From the NCBI GenBank assembly GCA_036250195.1, contig JAVHZZ010000006.1, positions 75,819,869 to 75,883,868 of the forward strand: a stretch of DNA of 64,000 nucleotides, given 5' to 3'. The notes below the pieces were generated by a model, which saw only the letters and a program-made list of their open reading frames with translations, did no database searches and had not been told where the DNA came from. The DNA is from Mixophyes australis (Eukaryota; Chordata; Amphibia; Anura; Limnodynastidae). A program made the translations under genes and the position numbers. Below are positions 44,831 through 55,773 of this stretch, piece by piece. The stretch's first letter is position 1. Each line of letters opens with the position of its first letter.

Positions 44831-46218
44831 GTTCTGGGTTTCTCTTAAGTACATGTTTTAAAGCTGTATCATTTGCAGCAGCTACAGGACAATTTTGTTA
44901 CATTTTAAAAATTGCCTCCTTCCAGGATAATGTAATCCCATTAATTTAGCCCAATCATCTGAGGCTATTATACGTGAGTAAACAAAGTAGACCAAGCCAG
45001 GCCACTGTATATCCCTGAAGATACCTGCCACCTATCCCTATAGATTTATCTGCAGAAATAAACAATAGTGTGGCATAGATAGGCTACATTTGGGTTTATA
45101 GACTGCGTTAAATGTGTTAAGAATTAAGAAGCAATGGCTTCTGTCACTGGACCTCCATGCTGTTATATAGACATTTGAATTTGAAAGTACCTATAAATTG
45201 TTAGGTATTTACCAGTCATATAGAACTTACGGATTTATGTCTGCACACAATTCAAGTCATATTCATAAAGTATAGCTGCACAGTATTCATCAGATGCGTA
45301 CAGCATGATCCCTGTGTGTTTCACATTTGTCTGATATTAGATGGGAACCTACTTACAGTTTGAAATTATGTCAATTAAACAATTTATTTACTTGTGACTC
45401 ATTAATTGTGACAGCATCATTATTCATCAAAAGGCAATATTCTCCTAAGGTTTTACAGGTCACAAAACCTCAATGAGGACACACTACTGAGCATTCCAAC
45501 ACAGGATTAAAAGCCACCATAAAGCGTCCAATATGCCCGCCTTCCACATACAGCTAGTCTGTGCCAGGAACACCGTGTCGGCACTGACTGTACTCTAGAG
45601 ATGGAGTAAGATTTTCATAATTTCAACAGGAGTATTTGTCTTAATCTACCGCACAGTAAAGGAGCTTTGAGCTCCCAGACCTGTTTTGTAGCTAACGTGA
45701 ATTTGTCAAGCCCAGTTACATTAAGGCAGGATATTCGGGTCTTTGGGTGGTGACCACAAAATATAAACGGTCAGACGCACGACTAGAAGTGATTTGTCTT
45801 CAGGTGTCACTGCCATACACAAAACCACCATATGTTCTCTTTTTGGCCCAGAGCATGGTAGAGATTAGGGGCACACTATAATGCAGCAACATCCAACAAA
45901 CCAGCAGGCAGTCTGGATGAGTTTAAGTTTATACAATACTAACTCTTTAGGGGAAGTCATGGCAGCGTACTGGTTAGAAGAATTTATATTTTTATAAGTA
46001 CTCCTGCTTATGTTATTTAATTACTAGCTAAACAGAATGAAAGGAACACAAAATAAACACAATTTATTTTTTATGCCAAAATTAAAATGATATACTTTTT
46101 TGCAATTTTCTTTTTCATTTTGCAATAATATAGTAATTTTGTATCCATTATTTTTCTACATCTTAGATGGAAGCAATCCTTATTAGTGGTTTGTTGATGT
46201 TATCTGGATGTGATCTTA
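44831..46218. other. Repeat-poor stretch, nothing coding
   Basis: No gene or familiar repeat. Segments 44925-44975 and 45385-45450 contain homeodomain-like ATTAATTT/CATTAATTG words and could be conserved non-coding DNA; unproven. Confidence 0.3.
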
Positions 46219-47036
46219 TCTTATATAATAAAATCAGTTTGTCTGTTTGTTTGTCCGGTTGCATTCGAACACCCCTGCACTGATTGGGATATAACCAATG
46301 CGAGGTGATCAAGTTGGATTCTGGCCAGGTTTTAGGGGGATTAGGTTCCCAGTCAGACCTCCCATTGGTGTACGCTGGCCAGAATTTGACTCGGGAAATC
46401 TATTCTGAACCTGCATTCGGATACCCCTGCACCGATTCAAATGAAACCAGCGTGAAGTGGTCCAGTTGGATCCTAGTCAGGTTTTACAGGGGTTAGGGTC
46501 CCGGTCGGACCTCCCGTTAGGGTACACTGGGCAGAACTTTGATCTGGGGAGCCTGTTCTGAGCCTGCATTCGGACACCCCTGCACCGATTGGGATGAAAC
46601 AAACACAAGGGGGTCCAGTTGGATCCAGGTCAGGTTTTGGGGATTAGGATTCCGGTCGGACCTCCCGTTTGTGTATGCTGGACAGAACTTTGACCCGGTG
46701 AGCCTGTTCTGAGCCTGTTCTGAGCCTTCCACTGGATGGATTTAGACTAAAACTTCACAAACTGGTAACATTGGATCAAAGAAGACATACAATGGGGTTA
46801 AGACCCCTATTGGACCTCCCATTGGAGGACGCTGGGCAGTTTGACCCGGGGAAACTGTTCCACTGGATGATTTGGATGACCTTTAATACATAAAAATTGA
46901 CACTGGGCAGCCACCTCATGGCCGTGCTAGAAAAGCTGCTAAACTGACAATTTTAAGGTTGACAGTTACATCAAACTCATTGATAACTTAATCACTTAAA
47001 GATTTTAACCTGGGCAACACCGGGAACTTCAGCTAG
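46219..47036 (+). mobile_element. Non-autonomous Helitron-like element
   Basis: 5' end TCTTATATAATAAAATCAG after A (46218). 3' end CACCGGGAACTTCAGCTAG before T (47037), with a CCTGGGCAACACCGGG hairpin-capable segment about 12 bases from the CTAG terminus. TC start, CTRR end and an A/T target with no duplication are Helitron hallmarks. The interior has three tandem units of about 150 bases, each with GCATTCG...CACCCCTGCAC, CCAGTTGGATC, CAGGTTTT and CGGACCTCCCGTT words (46261, 46411 and 46565). A fourth, shortened unit may follow. It does not encode Rep/helicase. Confidence 0.7.
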
Positions 47037-47311
47037 TTATATAATAATACTTATGCAGTGCATACAGATAATAATTAATCATTCACATCAGTTCCTGTCC
47101 CAGAGGAGGCGACAATGATAACCATCATGCCACCATGTCATGCTATGTAATATTTTATGCATACACGTCTAAGTTTAGTGACAATGAGAGCATGTTAACA
47201 GACAGAATAAGGCCATATTTGTCAGCTATATGAGACTGCTAATGCTAAACTAGGAACACTTGAATAATATTTATATTATAAATAAATGAATAATTATGAG
47301 AACAGTAGATG

Positions 47312-47609
47312 CAGGCGCGGGCTGGCAGATGTCAGCCTGTGGGGCGCACAGGCGGCCGCATAACGTGACACGCGATGCGGCCGCGTCATTGATGAAGCAG
47401 CCGCATCGCGTGTCACGTGATGCGACCGCCTGTGCGCTGAGTCTGCCGCATCACGTATATTGTGATGCAGCCGCCGGTTAAAATAAACTATATTGTATCC
47501 AGGGGGCGGCCGGCCAGCCTACCCCCCGGCCCTAACACCGGTAAAACTGAGCGGCCCGGGGGGGGTAGGGGGGCGCTGCCCCCCTGCCCCCCGGGCCAGC
47601 CCGCCCCTG
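47312..47609. mobile_element. Complete non-autonomous hAT element
   Basis: Ends CAGGCGCGGGCTGG and CCAGCCCGCCCCTG; target duplication AGTAGATG (47304-47311) and GGTAGATG (47610-47617), 7 of 8. GC-rich interior with CGCATCGCGTGTCACGTGAT pairing with an inverted partner to make a hairpin. Same family as 26018-27266. Non-coding, 298 bases. Confidence 0.88.
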
Positions 47610-47617
47610 GGTAGATG

Positions 47618-48570
47618 TAAATTTGGGACTTCCTTTCCCTGTTCTCAGTCACTGGCATTGTATATAATATGTTTACAGCCCATGAAAATGCATGAAAAAT
47701 TATATTAAAAACAGAAAAAACTAGTGATACTTTTGGCTATGCTGACTGATAAGTGATTGTCAACTTTAAGATGGTATGTTACCTTCTATTCCTTCACATA
47801 GGCTAACATAACACCAGGCCTGTGCTATTATAAACATATACAGTATATGCTCTCTAGACCAAATACCAAAAATCTGATATTGTGTGTTTTCTGTTTTATG
47901 TGGCTTCCATTAAAGATGGAAGCTATACATCCATCAAGACACAGGGTAATTAACACCAATCATTAGATGAATCACTTACACATATCTCAAATACTCTAGA
48001 CCTACATGCAGCACCAGCCATGCAGAGCCAGGAGAAAGCCACTGGCTTCATTAGACAGATATTTGATAATACCTTGGCACACTGTATCAAGCACATAATT
48101 CTGTCTTTCAGCTTGTGCTTGGGCTTATGTTCTAATGCCGGATAAAGGGAGGGCAGGGAGTATAAATATTCACAATCAGGCTTTTTAAGCTTATGATCTC
48201 TGTTTTCTTCCTGAAGAATGTTAGCTATGTGCGACGGAAGGCGGCTTGACAGAAATCAGAATGATACAATAAAGGCACCTGAATCCTACGGTAAACAGTT
48301 TTGATAGGTCGCTTAAGCTGCGGCTTCCCATCCAAGTTAATTTTTAAACTGGGAACTCACTGTAGTGAATTCGCTGTGCCAAATGATTATGTGATAAAAC
48401 TACTCAGTTATTCAGATATGAGAAACCACCACCCTAAAAAGAATAAACAATCAGAAAGTATTACTAGGTCTGCCATCTATATCCTGAGAAGACAGTACGC
48501 ACCCCCTTGAACACATTTATGGAGGCATAATTAGCAGTTATGCTGCGAGTGAGTGCAGAATGTAGAAAAG
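47618..48570. other. No recognised gene or repeat
   Basis: Mixed AT-rich sequence; short frames lack domains. Confidence 0.4.
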
Positions 48571-49099
48571 CTTGGGCTTGATCCATCACGGCACGTATAT
48601 GCCAATTTTGTGCGTATCGCATTCAAGATCACTCCGTGCATCCCCAGAGTCGGGCCATACACAACTAACGCAACAATGTTTATTGCATTTACGTGCACAA
48701 AGGACATTTACTACAGCCTACAATTTCTGGGAGTGAGTGGGGCGAGGAAGGAGCATTCGCCCATAGTCAATTTACAGTAAAGGTGTGCCAAACCAAGCGC
48801 ACATCTGAATCAAGCTTTGGGCATCTCAAAGTTATTTGTTTTTCTGACGTATCTCTTGCACCAGCTACAGCGCTAGTCTAATTCCTGATCAGTAGTGATA
48901 ACAGTCTCGTATGCATGCTATAATATGTGTTTGCAATCAAGAGCAACAGTAAGATCATCCTAATAAATGTATTCTCATTAATGTTTATATTATTAACAGT
49001 TAACATCGATTTAATAGTTTTTTTTTTTTTTTTTTACTGTGCGTTCTTTTGTGAATGTATATTCTACATAGGCATTGGACGTATCCTGCAGTGTCTTGT

Positions 49100-49180
49100 G
49101 TAGTAGCGCAGAGCAGACCTACACCCGAATTCATCAGCGCACGTATCTTCAGATCCATTCCTTAATGAATCAGGCCCCTT
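49100..49180. mobile_element. Family-2-like MITE terminus
   Basis: The right end reads CCTTAATGAATCAGGCC, as in the family-2 MITEs at 5084 and 50951. A possible left end GGGCTTGATCCATCACGG lies at 48574 but the arms between do not pair well, so the extent of this copy is uncertain. Confidence 0.45.
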
Positions 49181-49294
49181 ATGTTTATCTAAAGAAAAGA
49201 TCGTAGCAACCAGATTTGAGCTAACTGTAGTAATTAAAACAGGATGACTACTATAGTATACAGCTTTATTATTTTCACTATCAGATTTCAGAAT

Positions 49295-49405
49295 AGACTT
49301 TTAAAACATCCAGATTATAGCTATCATTTCTAGAATGTACTAGATAATGATAGCTAGAACCTGATTGGTTGCTATAGGCAACACCTCCACTTTTGTTTGT
49401 TAAAG
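49295..49405. mobile_element. Palindromic MITE, family 1 (partial copy 3)
   Basis: TAGCTATCATTTCTAGAATG, then CTAGAACCTGATTGGTTGCT and ATAGGCAACACCTCCACTTT match the centre and right arm of the copy at 19238. The left arm is mostly lost. Confidence 0.75.
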
Positions 49406-49661
49406 CACTTTCTTCACAAGGTGTTCAAAATATGGAACAGAAACACTGGCCCATGCCAACTGGATGATTGACCATAGTTTTCACCAATTAGATGGTATAT
49501 CTGAAGTTCATATAGCTTGTTAGATATGGTCTGCTAGTCTGGTTGAAGACTCACTCTTTACAGGTGCACAGTTAAATAATTTTCAATGCTATATATATAT
49601 AATACTATATAATGTTCAATATTCTGGCTGAATTATATGATAAAGGCAGATTCTAGCTGTC

Positions 49662-49805
49662 CATTGTTGTATTTTTTGACTTTGGGTGCAAGGAGGGTTT
49701 TCCTACCTGTCTCCCTGATTTTCTGGGATGCTTTCTCTACCACTTCCCTATCATAGTTCCTTTCTGTGAATCTATCCCTTAGGGTTTTAACCTGCACCTA
49801 TAATG
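49662..49805 (-). pseudogene. Penelope-like retroelement fragment
   Basis: On the minus strand the reading is LRDRFTERNYDREVVEKASQ, then KIRETGRKTLLAPKVKK, nearly the same as the plus-strand copy at 49985-50185. The two copies face each other about 180 bases apart. Short and incomplete. Confidence 0.5.
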
Positions 49806-49849
49806 GAGATGTATAGATTATAGAAAACCAGATTCAAACTAAAACATTT

Positions 49850-50185
49850 CTCAAGCAGGTGGACTGCAATTTCTTCATTCCGGCCTCAAGTAACCATCTT
49901 AGACGATGGCTTGACAACATCCCAAAGGACAATTTACCCGGGTCATGCACAATTGCACCAATCTTACTTTATATGATGAGCAGGTCAAACCCTAAGGGAG
50001 AGATTCACAGAAAGGAATTATGATAGGGAGGTGGTAGAGAATGCATACGAGGAAATCAGGGAGACAGATAGAAAAATTATTCTTGCACCCAAAGTCAAAA
50101 AAGACAACAATGGACCACTAGAATCCACCTTCATCACACAATTCAGCCAGAACCATAAAGAATTAGATCTCACACTCCAAAAACA
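49850..50185 (+). pseudogene. Penelope-like retroelement fragment
   Basis: A degraded segment (49850-49980), then RFTERNYDREVVENAYEEIR, ETDRKIILAPKVKK, FITQFSQNHKELDLTLQKH (about 50000-50183). This resembles the region after the reverse transcriptase in Penelope-like elements. The assignment is from memory of the general pattern and is moderate; a LINE or DIRS origin is possible. A stop and a frame change lie near 49998. Confidence 0.5.
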
Positions 50186-50345
50186 CACTAGTAGGTTAAT
50201 CGGCTGCTATTAAAATTACAACCATAGTCTCTTGTGGTCTGTGTGTATGTTAGGGAATTTAGACTGCAAGCCCCAATGGGGCAGGGACTGATCTGAGTGA
50301 GTTCTCTGTACAGCGCTGCGGAATTACTGGCGCTATATAAATAGT
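50169..50345 (+). repeat. 5'-truncated V-SINE-like SINE
   Basis: Starts within ACACTCCAAAAACACACTAG, a stretch shared with the end of the Penelope-like fragment, so the junction shows microhomology. It continues TAGGTTAATCGGCTGCTATT and GACTGCAAGCCCCAATGGGG, and ends GGCGCTATATAAATAG. Confidence 0.8.
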
Positions 50346-50873
50346 TACTGCTGCTGAATGTATGTTATATTGGGAACCGTTTTATTCTAACCTGAAATCT
50401 ACACTAACTCGTTAGAATAGCTTCTAGACAGTAGAATTGAAAATAACCATCTCCCGGATATTATGTGAAGTTAACAGATAAAAAAGACAAACATACTTGC
50501 AGAACTTGAAAGGAATAAAAAAAAAGCCCTTGACTTTATTTGCAACTTCAGGATGTTTTCTGTTTAACAACTGATAAACTTTCCTGTAATTTGCAACAAC
50601 AAAAGACACGTTTGGAAACAAGTTGACAGCAACTGAAAGGCTTGGGCGTGTCACCTAATCTCTCTAACTTTTACCTTCATTGTGTATTTACTAAGACAAA
50701 AAATAGGCAGAACTCCACTGCCCTAAAGTGCAAACTCATAAAAATGGATGAGCTAATGTATTATCTGCAGACTGTAAACTGTTTTAAGAAATATGTTCCA
50801 ATATTAGTGATTTACAGATACATGCAAAATCTTTGCATCAGTTCTGCTAGTCTTATAAATATTCAGGCACTTA
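50346..50873. other. No recognised gene or repeat
   Basis: Nothing assignable. Confidence 0.4.
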
Positions 50874-51300
50874 CAGGGCCAGCGGCACCATTAGGCAAAC
50901 CTAGGCAGTTACCTAAGATTCCATTGGTTAATGGACCCCTAAGCACTGAAAGCCTGATTCATTAAGGAAAGTAGGGCAAAAAAAATAGTAATTTTTCTCC
51001 TGGTCGAAACCATATTACAAGGGAAGGGCTGCAAATTAGTTTAATATTTTGCACATAAGATAAATACTGTGATTTTTCCTGTAGCACACAAATACTGGAT
51101 AGCTTATTTGTATACTAAAATTTAAAGTTGATCTATCCGAACTATAAATCTGTCCCCACATTTTAAATTTACCTTCCCCTCCAAAACAACATGGTTTTAC
51201 CAAGGTGCAAAGTTACTCATTTTTTTTGCTTTTCTTTCCTTAATGAATCAGGCCCTGAATGAGAACCCCCCCTTCCCCCCCCTCCCCCCACACACACACA
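50874..51300 (+). mobile_element. hAT-like end containing a MITE
   Basis: CAGGGCCAGCGGCACCATTA, then GGCAAACCTAGGCAGTTACC, as at 29657. The MITE at 50951-51254 interrupts it and a C-rich tract follows. The right terminus is not found, so the end coordinate is nominal. Confidence 0.5.
50951..51254. mobile_element. Palindromic MITE, family 2 (copy 2)
   Basis: Ends AGCCTGATTCATTAAGG and CCTTAATGAATCAGGCC; target duplication CTGAA at 50946-50950 and 51255-51259. The interior shares TTTTGCACATAAG, TGTAGCACACAAATAC and AACATGGTTTTAC with the copy at 5084. More diverged between arms than that copy. Confidence 0.82.
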
Positions 51301-51805
51301 CCTGGAGCACTGGCTGCTGACATGAAGGAGAAGCAGCCAGCAGCTACCTACATGCTCCTCGGTGTCAGTGTTAACCTGAGATTTTGGCACATTTTCAGTT
51401 TGAAGAGAAGAGAATGCTACCCCCAAAACTCCAGCCTGCTAAGGTGAAAAGAGACATGTAGCCTGATGTCATTTCTGGCAGGGGGGGAGCGCTGATTAGA
51501 GAACTTGACCTCAAAATACACTTGCCACTTAGCCTTTTATAGTTGGGGGTGTACAGAACTATTAGTGCCCTTATCTACTGAACAGCCTTTACAGTAATAT
51601 TTACTTAAACTATGGGGTCTATTTAAAAGACCCATCCGAAGATTTCCTATAGCTGTTTATCAAGAGAGAGAAAATCTGAATATCTTTAGTCTTTGGGATT
51701 TATTTTACAAAATGTCATTGGGGCAGCTGAGTGATGCTCAGCAACCTGGCAACACTGGCTGGCAGCGATCAGAGGAGTTTTGCTCTCACCAGGCCAATCT
51801 GGCAT

Positions 51806-52152
51806 CACGGTGGCTTAGTGGTTAGCACTTCTGCCTTACAGCACTGGGGTCATGAGTTCAATTCCCGACCATGGCCTTATCTGTGAGGAGTTTGTATGTT
51901 CTCCCCGTGTGCGCGTGGGTTTCCTCTGGGTGCTCTGGTTTCCTCCCACACTCCAAAACATACTGGTAGGTTAATTGGATGCTATCAAATTGACCCTAGT
52001 CTCTCTCTCTGTCTGTCTGTCTCTGTGTGTGTGTGTGTGTGTTAGGGAATTTAGACTGTAAGCCCCAATGGGGCAGGGACGGATGTGAGTGAGATCTCTG
52101 TACAGCATTGCGTAATTATTGGCGCTATATAAATAAATGGTAATAATAATAG
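51806..52152 (+). repeat. Full-length V-SINE-like SINE
   Basis: tRNA-like head with A box TGGCTTAGTGG (51811-51821) and B box AGTTCAATTCC (51855-51865). Body GGAGTTTGTATGTTCTCCCC, GTGGGTTTCCTCTGGGTGCT and TTTAGACTGTAAGCCCCAAT. A (TG)n lies at 52025-52042. 3' end ATTGGCGCTATATAAATAAA and (TAA)n. The family's conserved middle domain is the reason for the V-SINE-like call. Confidence 0.88.
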
Positions 52153-53618
52153 TAATAAATCTACACAAGCATCAGATGGCTTGCCAACTTCCACATGCAT
52201 AATGGAACTGGAAAAAATGCTTTATTTTACTAACAAAGCATTGTTTTCCTGTGGGCAGGCTTTGCTATCACCATCCTGGAATAGTTGGTAGCAATTGGAG
52301 GGCAACCGTGGTACTTGTACCGCCACTGTTCCTGGTAAATAGTCCTCTCCATACATTGCATAGGGAAGCTTCGCAGGAGGCTACCACTGGTGTTAGTTCT
52401 TGCTGGCCAATGGGCTGATGAATAGCTAGAAGCTGTAAGTCCGGCAAAAACTCTAATTTTCCCCAGATTTAGGGCTTATTTCCCTTTGAAAAATTAACCC
52501 CTATATTTAAATGTTTTCACCTAGACTTCTCCTTAGAAAGTATATTGTATATTACTTAGACTTGGTTGTTCTAATTCTTGCTAGCCCTTTAAAACTGTGT
52601 TTGTCATTGTCCACCATGAGATGGGAGTTAGGCCTCTCTGTGAGCCCTGTGTATAACAGCCAAGAAAATATTTAAGGATGATCTGTATCACAGCTTGCTT
52701 TACTGCCCACACATTTGAACGTGGCTCAGTAGTGCTATAGGTGTAAGCTCAGTTTACATATATCAGGTGTGGAAGAAAAAAATTCTTCCGACACTCACAA
52801 TCTTTATAGATTGTTATCTGCCCCAGACTCTTTACTATTTGCTTTCATGTTCTCTACGATTATCATAGCAGTCATATAATAGTGTTATTTGCTTCCCCAT
52901 GTTGAATTGGCTAACCCACAAATGACCTTAAAGTGACAGTAAACCTAAAGTTATAATTATTCTTCTATTATGATTGTTTATGCTCTTACAAACACGGAAA
53001 ACTTTCTTGTATTGGTGCCTTGTTATGTATGTTCTATGCGTACTCATACTGTTAATTGATGTTGATTATTTTTTGCAACGTATAAATAAAGAATACGTAA
53101 AAATGGCAATCTAACTAAATGTTGTGACATTAAATCATTGTAGTCTGTACTGACCACAAACAGTGGCAAAACTTACAGATTTTTTTTGTTGTTGTACATT
53201 ATATTTCTTATTGATTATAATTACTTCAATGGATTTTTAATTACAGCACCTGCCAATTACCATGGGCAGATCCATGGCACATAGTTTAGCTAACTTGCTG
53301 ATGTCATATTGGGAGCATTTCCACATCTGGCTCAATAATCTAGAAATCTCACCTTTTACATGTTACTTCATTTGTTGGTCTTGAAAAAGCGTCAACAATA
53401 CTGTGGTGCATTCTATGAGGGTTATTGAGGATCTGCACACCTGGGGTGGTCTTTAACAAGATGTGCCCATATATATATATATTTACATGGTATTATTCTA
53501 ATGTCTTTAAGAGCGCATTAATTTATCATATTATTTTAGTGTTATGCTCTGCAGTTATAGGTCTGCATTTTATTTATTATACACAGGTCAGAGGGTCACC
53601 ATTATAAATAGGACCTAT
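52153..53618. other. No recognised gene or repeat
   Basis: AT-rich; a short (TA)n at 53470-53481. No domains. Confidence 0.4.
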
Positions 53619-54523
53619 TGTCACGGTCCCCAAAACGCGCAGAAGGGACACTGCACCTGCTTAACCTGGTCCCTACTTTTCTCTAAAGCGATAACTTTAT
53701 TAACTTCTTGTCAACTGCATAGTTCCCATAAGTGCAATTACCTGCTTTATATGTCTGTCAGGGATAAGCCCCTCTAGCTATTCCCTGATTAGATATCTTA
53801 TCATATATTCCAACAGTCATACAATATATCACATCTATTTTGTCAGGAAACCGCTCCTGAACCCCTTTATCTGTCACAAACCGCCCCCTGCGCACTTGTG
53901 ACTTGGAAGCTTACTGTAAGGGAACACACAGGATTCCAACCCAAATCTCGCACTCCCCTCTCTCTAAGGCTACAGATTTCGCTGGTCCCTTTTCCCAACA
54001 CAGACGCAGGCTTCACACCTCTCAGCAACTACCACCAGCTACCTATAAGGCCCGTAGCAAACCTATGACTTAATCACCCAATTGTGCACACTCTGTGCCC
54101 TGGTAGCTAAACAGTTAACCCTTCACATACTGGTTTCTAAAGAGTAAATCCAGCCAAGCAATCTGTCTCTTCTAAACAGGCAATGAATTTGTTTAGAGCA
54201 ATAAGGACAGAACTATTACATTTTAGATTTAATATACAAAAAGTACAATGCTTACAGAGAATAAAAAAAACAGATAGATAAAGATTTCACATATAAGTAA
54301 AAAATTGTAAACAGTTATAAAAACAAATGGGATGAAAGTACAGAGCATCACTTACATATAATAATCTGTATGCAGGCAGAAAAGATGGACAGTCCTTCAA
54401 TTAGATTGATCCCCAAGAAGCTGACAGTTTGTTCCTTCAAAACACATGTTTTAAGCAAAATTAAAGGGGATGGTCTTCACAGGGGCACTGTTAAATGCTA
54501 ATTGGGGGTTGTGGTCCGTGACA
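53619..54523 (-). repeat. Possible solo LTR
   Basis: Bounded by TGTCACGGTCC at the left and GGTCCGTGACA at the right, which pair at 10 of 11 positions and give TG...CA ends. On the minus strand an AATAAA lies about 80 bases before the left end (near 53695), where a poly-A signal belongs. Flanks CTAT and CTTT do not match perfectly. No pol nearby. A hAT-type origin cannot be excluded. Confidence 0.4.
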
Positions 54524-55551
54524 CTTTTTCAATCACCATTTGCATGTTGCCTGATTTACTAATCAATTCTACTATGTGATATAACTTTTTTGTAGAGCGT
54601 CACATCGATCCAATTTTATCATTAATAAATCCCCTATGACTCTGTCCATCTTTTGATATCAAACACACCTAAATACAGTGTATTCGCAGAGCTTACACTC
54701 ATTTCCTTTATTTCTCTGTGGGGCAGAATTCTTAATTCAACATATGAGCTGCCCTTCATCATGCTATTGAGGAATATGTGGTTGATCACTACTTTTATTG
54801 ATTTTAAATGGCATATTTTAAAACTGAATTCTTTTTATCTATATTACATATAGCCTATGTCAGCACATGGTCTCTTTGAGCCAGACCACATGCTGAGCGG
54901 TACCTAAACGTCTATTCAGGTGTCACAACCAGGCTATATCTCACGCAGGAGCTCTTTGAAGCTGCCCCAGGTGACACTCCTATCTTCTCACACTGGGATG
55001 TGCAAAGCCATCAAATACATTTACATCAGACTTTCTAACTTCACATTTTACACTTTAACTTAACTTATCAATGGATTCATTTGATATAACCTATTTACAC
55101 TGCAGTTATGATTTATCCCTTATAAATAACTGCAAGCTCTCTATGTTCACGACAATGCCCAATATAAAAATCATTTTGTCTATGTTCCATTATCCTTCTT
55201 CTCTATTGTTCTCCAATTAAACTAAAACAAATAATATGACAAAATATAACATTGCAACAAAAACACAAACAATAATTAGTTTTATTATTGTGCAACCATT
55301 CTTTAATAAATGACATGTGTATCGAGCTAAACCATTCATAAAGTTGGCAACAATCATAAACAATCGGGGGCGCCAAATTATTATGTGCAATAGTAAGAAA
55401 ATAATAAGCAAAAAAAAACAACAAAGAAATATGGCAGAATGACACTCACAAACAGCTGGGTCGCACTTACAAAAATATCACTTTATGAAATCACATTACA
55501 TTACTCCATAAATCAAACCAAAAGGTTAATAAACCTTGTGATATACTCTAA
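54524..55551. other. No recognised gene
   Basis: AT-rich. The minus-strand TTTGGCGCCCCCGATTG (55364-55380) looks superficially like a primer-binding site, but no retroelement could be attached to it. Confidence 0.35.
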
Positions 55552-55773
55552 GGGGGGTATTCAATTGTTAGCGTTAACGAGAAAAAACGAGCACTCAAAA
55601 AATCTTAGCGTTAATACGGTAATTACTCGCGGAATTTTAGCTCGCTTGGCGAGCTGAAATTCCGCGAGTAAACTACCGTATTAACGCTTTTCGCGAGCAA
55701 TATTACCATATAAACGGTAATATTTTTTGAGCGCTCGTTTTTTCTCGTTAACGCTAACAATTGAATACCCCCC
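55552..55773. mobile_element. Harbinger-like MITE, family 3 (copy 1)
   Basis: Ends GGGGGGTATTCAATTGTTAG and its complement; target duplication TAA at 55549-55551 and 55774-55776. Inverted arms carry CGTTAACGAGAAAAAACGAG and TACTCGCGGAATTT. The right arm has about 40 bases, with a small AATATTACC palindrome, that the left arm lacks. The TWA duplication and G/C-rich ends point to PIF/Harbinger. Confidence 0.88.

Noticed and set aside
48574..49180. One 600-bp family-2 MITE
   Set aside because: Only the right terminus matches convincingly. The proposed left end shares a few bases, the arms do not pair, and no matching target duplication was found.
51811..51880. tRNA gene
   Set aside because: A and B boxes are present but the rest cannot fold as a tRNA and is followed by a SINE body. 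The same head occurs at 38878-38943.
55360..55380. Minus-strand retroviral-type primer-binding site (TGGCGCCCCCG)
   Set aside because: The match to a tRNA end stops after about eight bases, no LTR end sits correctly next to it and no gag or pol follows.
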